Made by a program: the position numbers and the translations under genes. Under the pieces are notes generated by a model. The model searched no databases and was not told the DNA's origin. It saw nothing but the letters and a program-made list of their open reading frames with translations. Positions 44,636-44,966 of a stretch of DNA of 44,966 bases are shown piece after piece. Each line of letters opens with the position of its first letter. The stretch's first letter is position 1. The stretch comes from Apostichopus californicus (Eukaryota > Echinodermata > Holothuroidea > Aspidochirotida > Stichopodidae): contig JAIPMN010000360.1 in NCBI GenBank assembly GCA_020650975.1, forward strand, positions 1 through 44,966, given 5' to 3'.

Positions 44636-44966
44636 GTAAAGATGGCATCGGCTCATCTTTTAAGTAGCACATATTAACATGCCTCCTCCAGTATTTTTGG
44701 TTCAATAGTTTATTCAGTGCTTTAGCACATAGCACATAGAAAATTAGGTCAGCTGTGTAAAGACAATTCCAAAAATCAATGATATATTTACAAAGGATGC
44801 AAAAAATTTCTTTGAAGGAACCTTCATAAAAGTGCTGAAGCAAGTGCATTAAGGCCACCATACTGTATCAAAATGTGGTTTGGCTAAAACCAGAAAGCCT
44901 AAGCATTCTGGTGTCTGGTGATATCTATTAAGTTATATATATATGTATATGTATGTATGTATATAT
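44636..44966 (+). other. Start of the intron after M21
   Basis: The last 331 bp hold no exon. A TATGTA/TATATA microsatellite runs to the window edge from about 44934. Confidence 0.7.

Overview
The window is animal nuclear DNA lying inside one very large gene. Exons of roughly 115-480 bp have GT-AG borders and alternate with AT-rich introns of 0.27-2.3 kb. The introns carry microsatellites, minisatellites, tRNA-derived SINE-like copies, LINE 3' ends and small terminal-inverted-repeat elements. This fits a repeat-rich invertebrate genome. An echinoderm or other marine invertebrate is plausible, but I cannot prove it from this sequence.

From 5743 to 44635 on the plus strand I can splice 35 exons into 21 consecutive copies (M1-M21) of a module of about 135-160 residues, 8,940 coding bases or about 2,980 residues in total. 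Every module is a multiple of three and is bounded by phase-1 introns that split the Gly codon of a terminal C-x4-C-x-G motif. Each module begins with a short beta-like segment (often G-V-x-I or similar). A D/N-x-D/N-G-x-x-V-x-G-x-x-L-W-x-x-x-V/I-F/Y motif follows, then a D-G-x-G-x-R-like turn, then a hydrophobic x-L-x-A-G-Q strand. The C-terminal part is C-x(5-9)-Y-x-C ... C-x4-C-x-G. I do not recognise the family. It looks like a secreted or cell-surface beta-sandwich module with two disulfides. No start codon, signal peptide, membrane segment, stop or poly(A) site of this gene is visible, so it probably extends past the right edge and perhaps the left edge.

Layout. 1-5742: no confident exon. 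It holds three short hAT-like MITEs with perfect 8-bp target duplications and one weak candidate exon (4770-4815). 5743-20819: M1-M6, with large introns holding LINE tails, a SINE-like copy, two further MITE candidates and a 930-bp minisatellite. 20820-36338: M7-M17, densely packed. Here several exon ends, with their splice sites, have been tandemly duplicated into the adjoining intron. 36339-44635: M18-M21, with four intronic arrays (65-bp, GATGACTACT-type, a two-copy exon-start duplication and a 50-bp palindromic repeat) and two minus-strand tRNA-like SINEs. 44636-44966: intron.

The most interesting aspects are the undescribed giant modular protein, the disagreement of intron positions among homologous modules, and at least four places where splice-site-bearing exon pieces are tandemly duplicated. 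The last two together look like intron gain or splice-site remodelling in progress.
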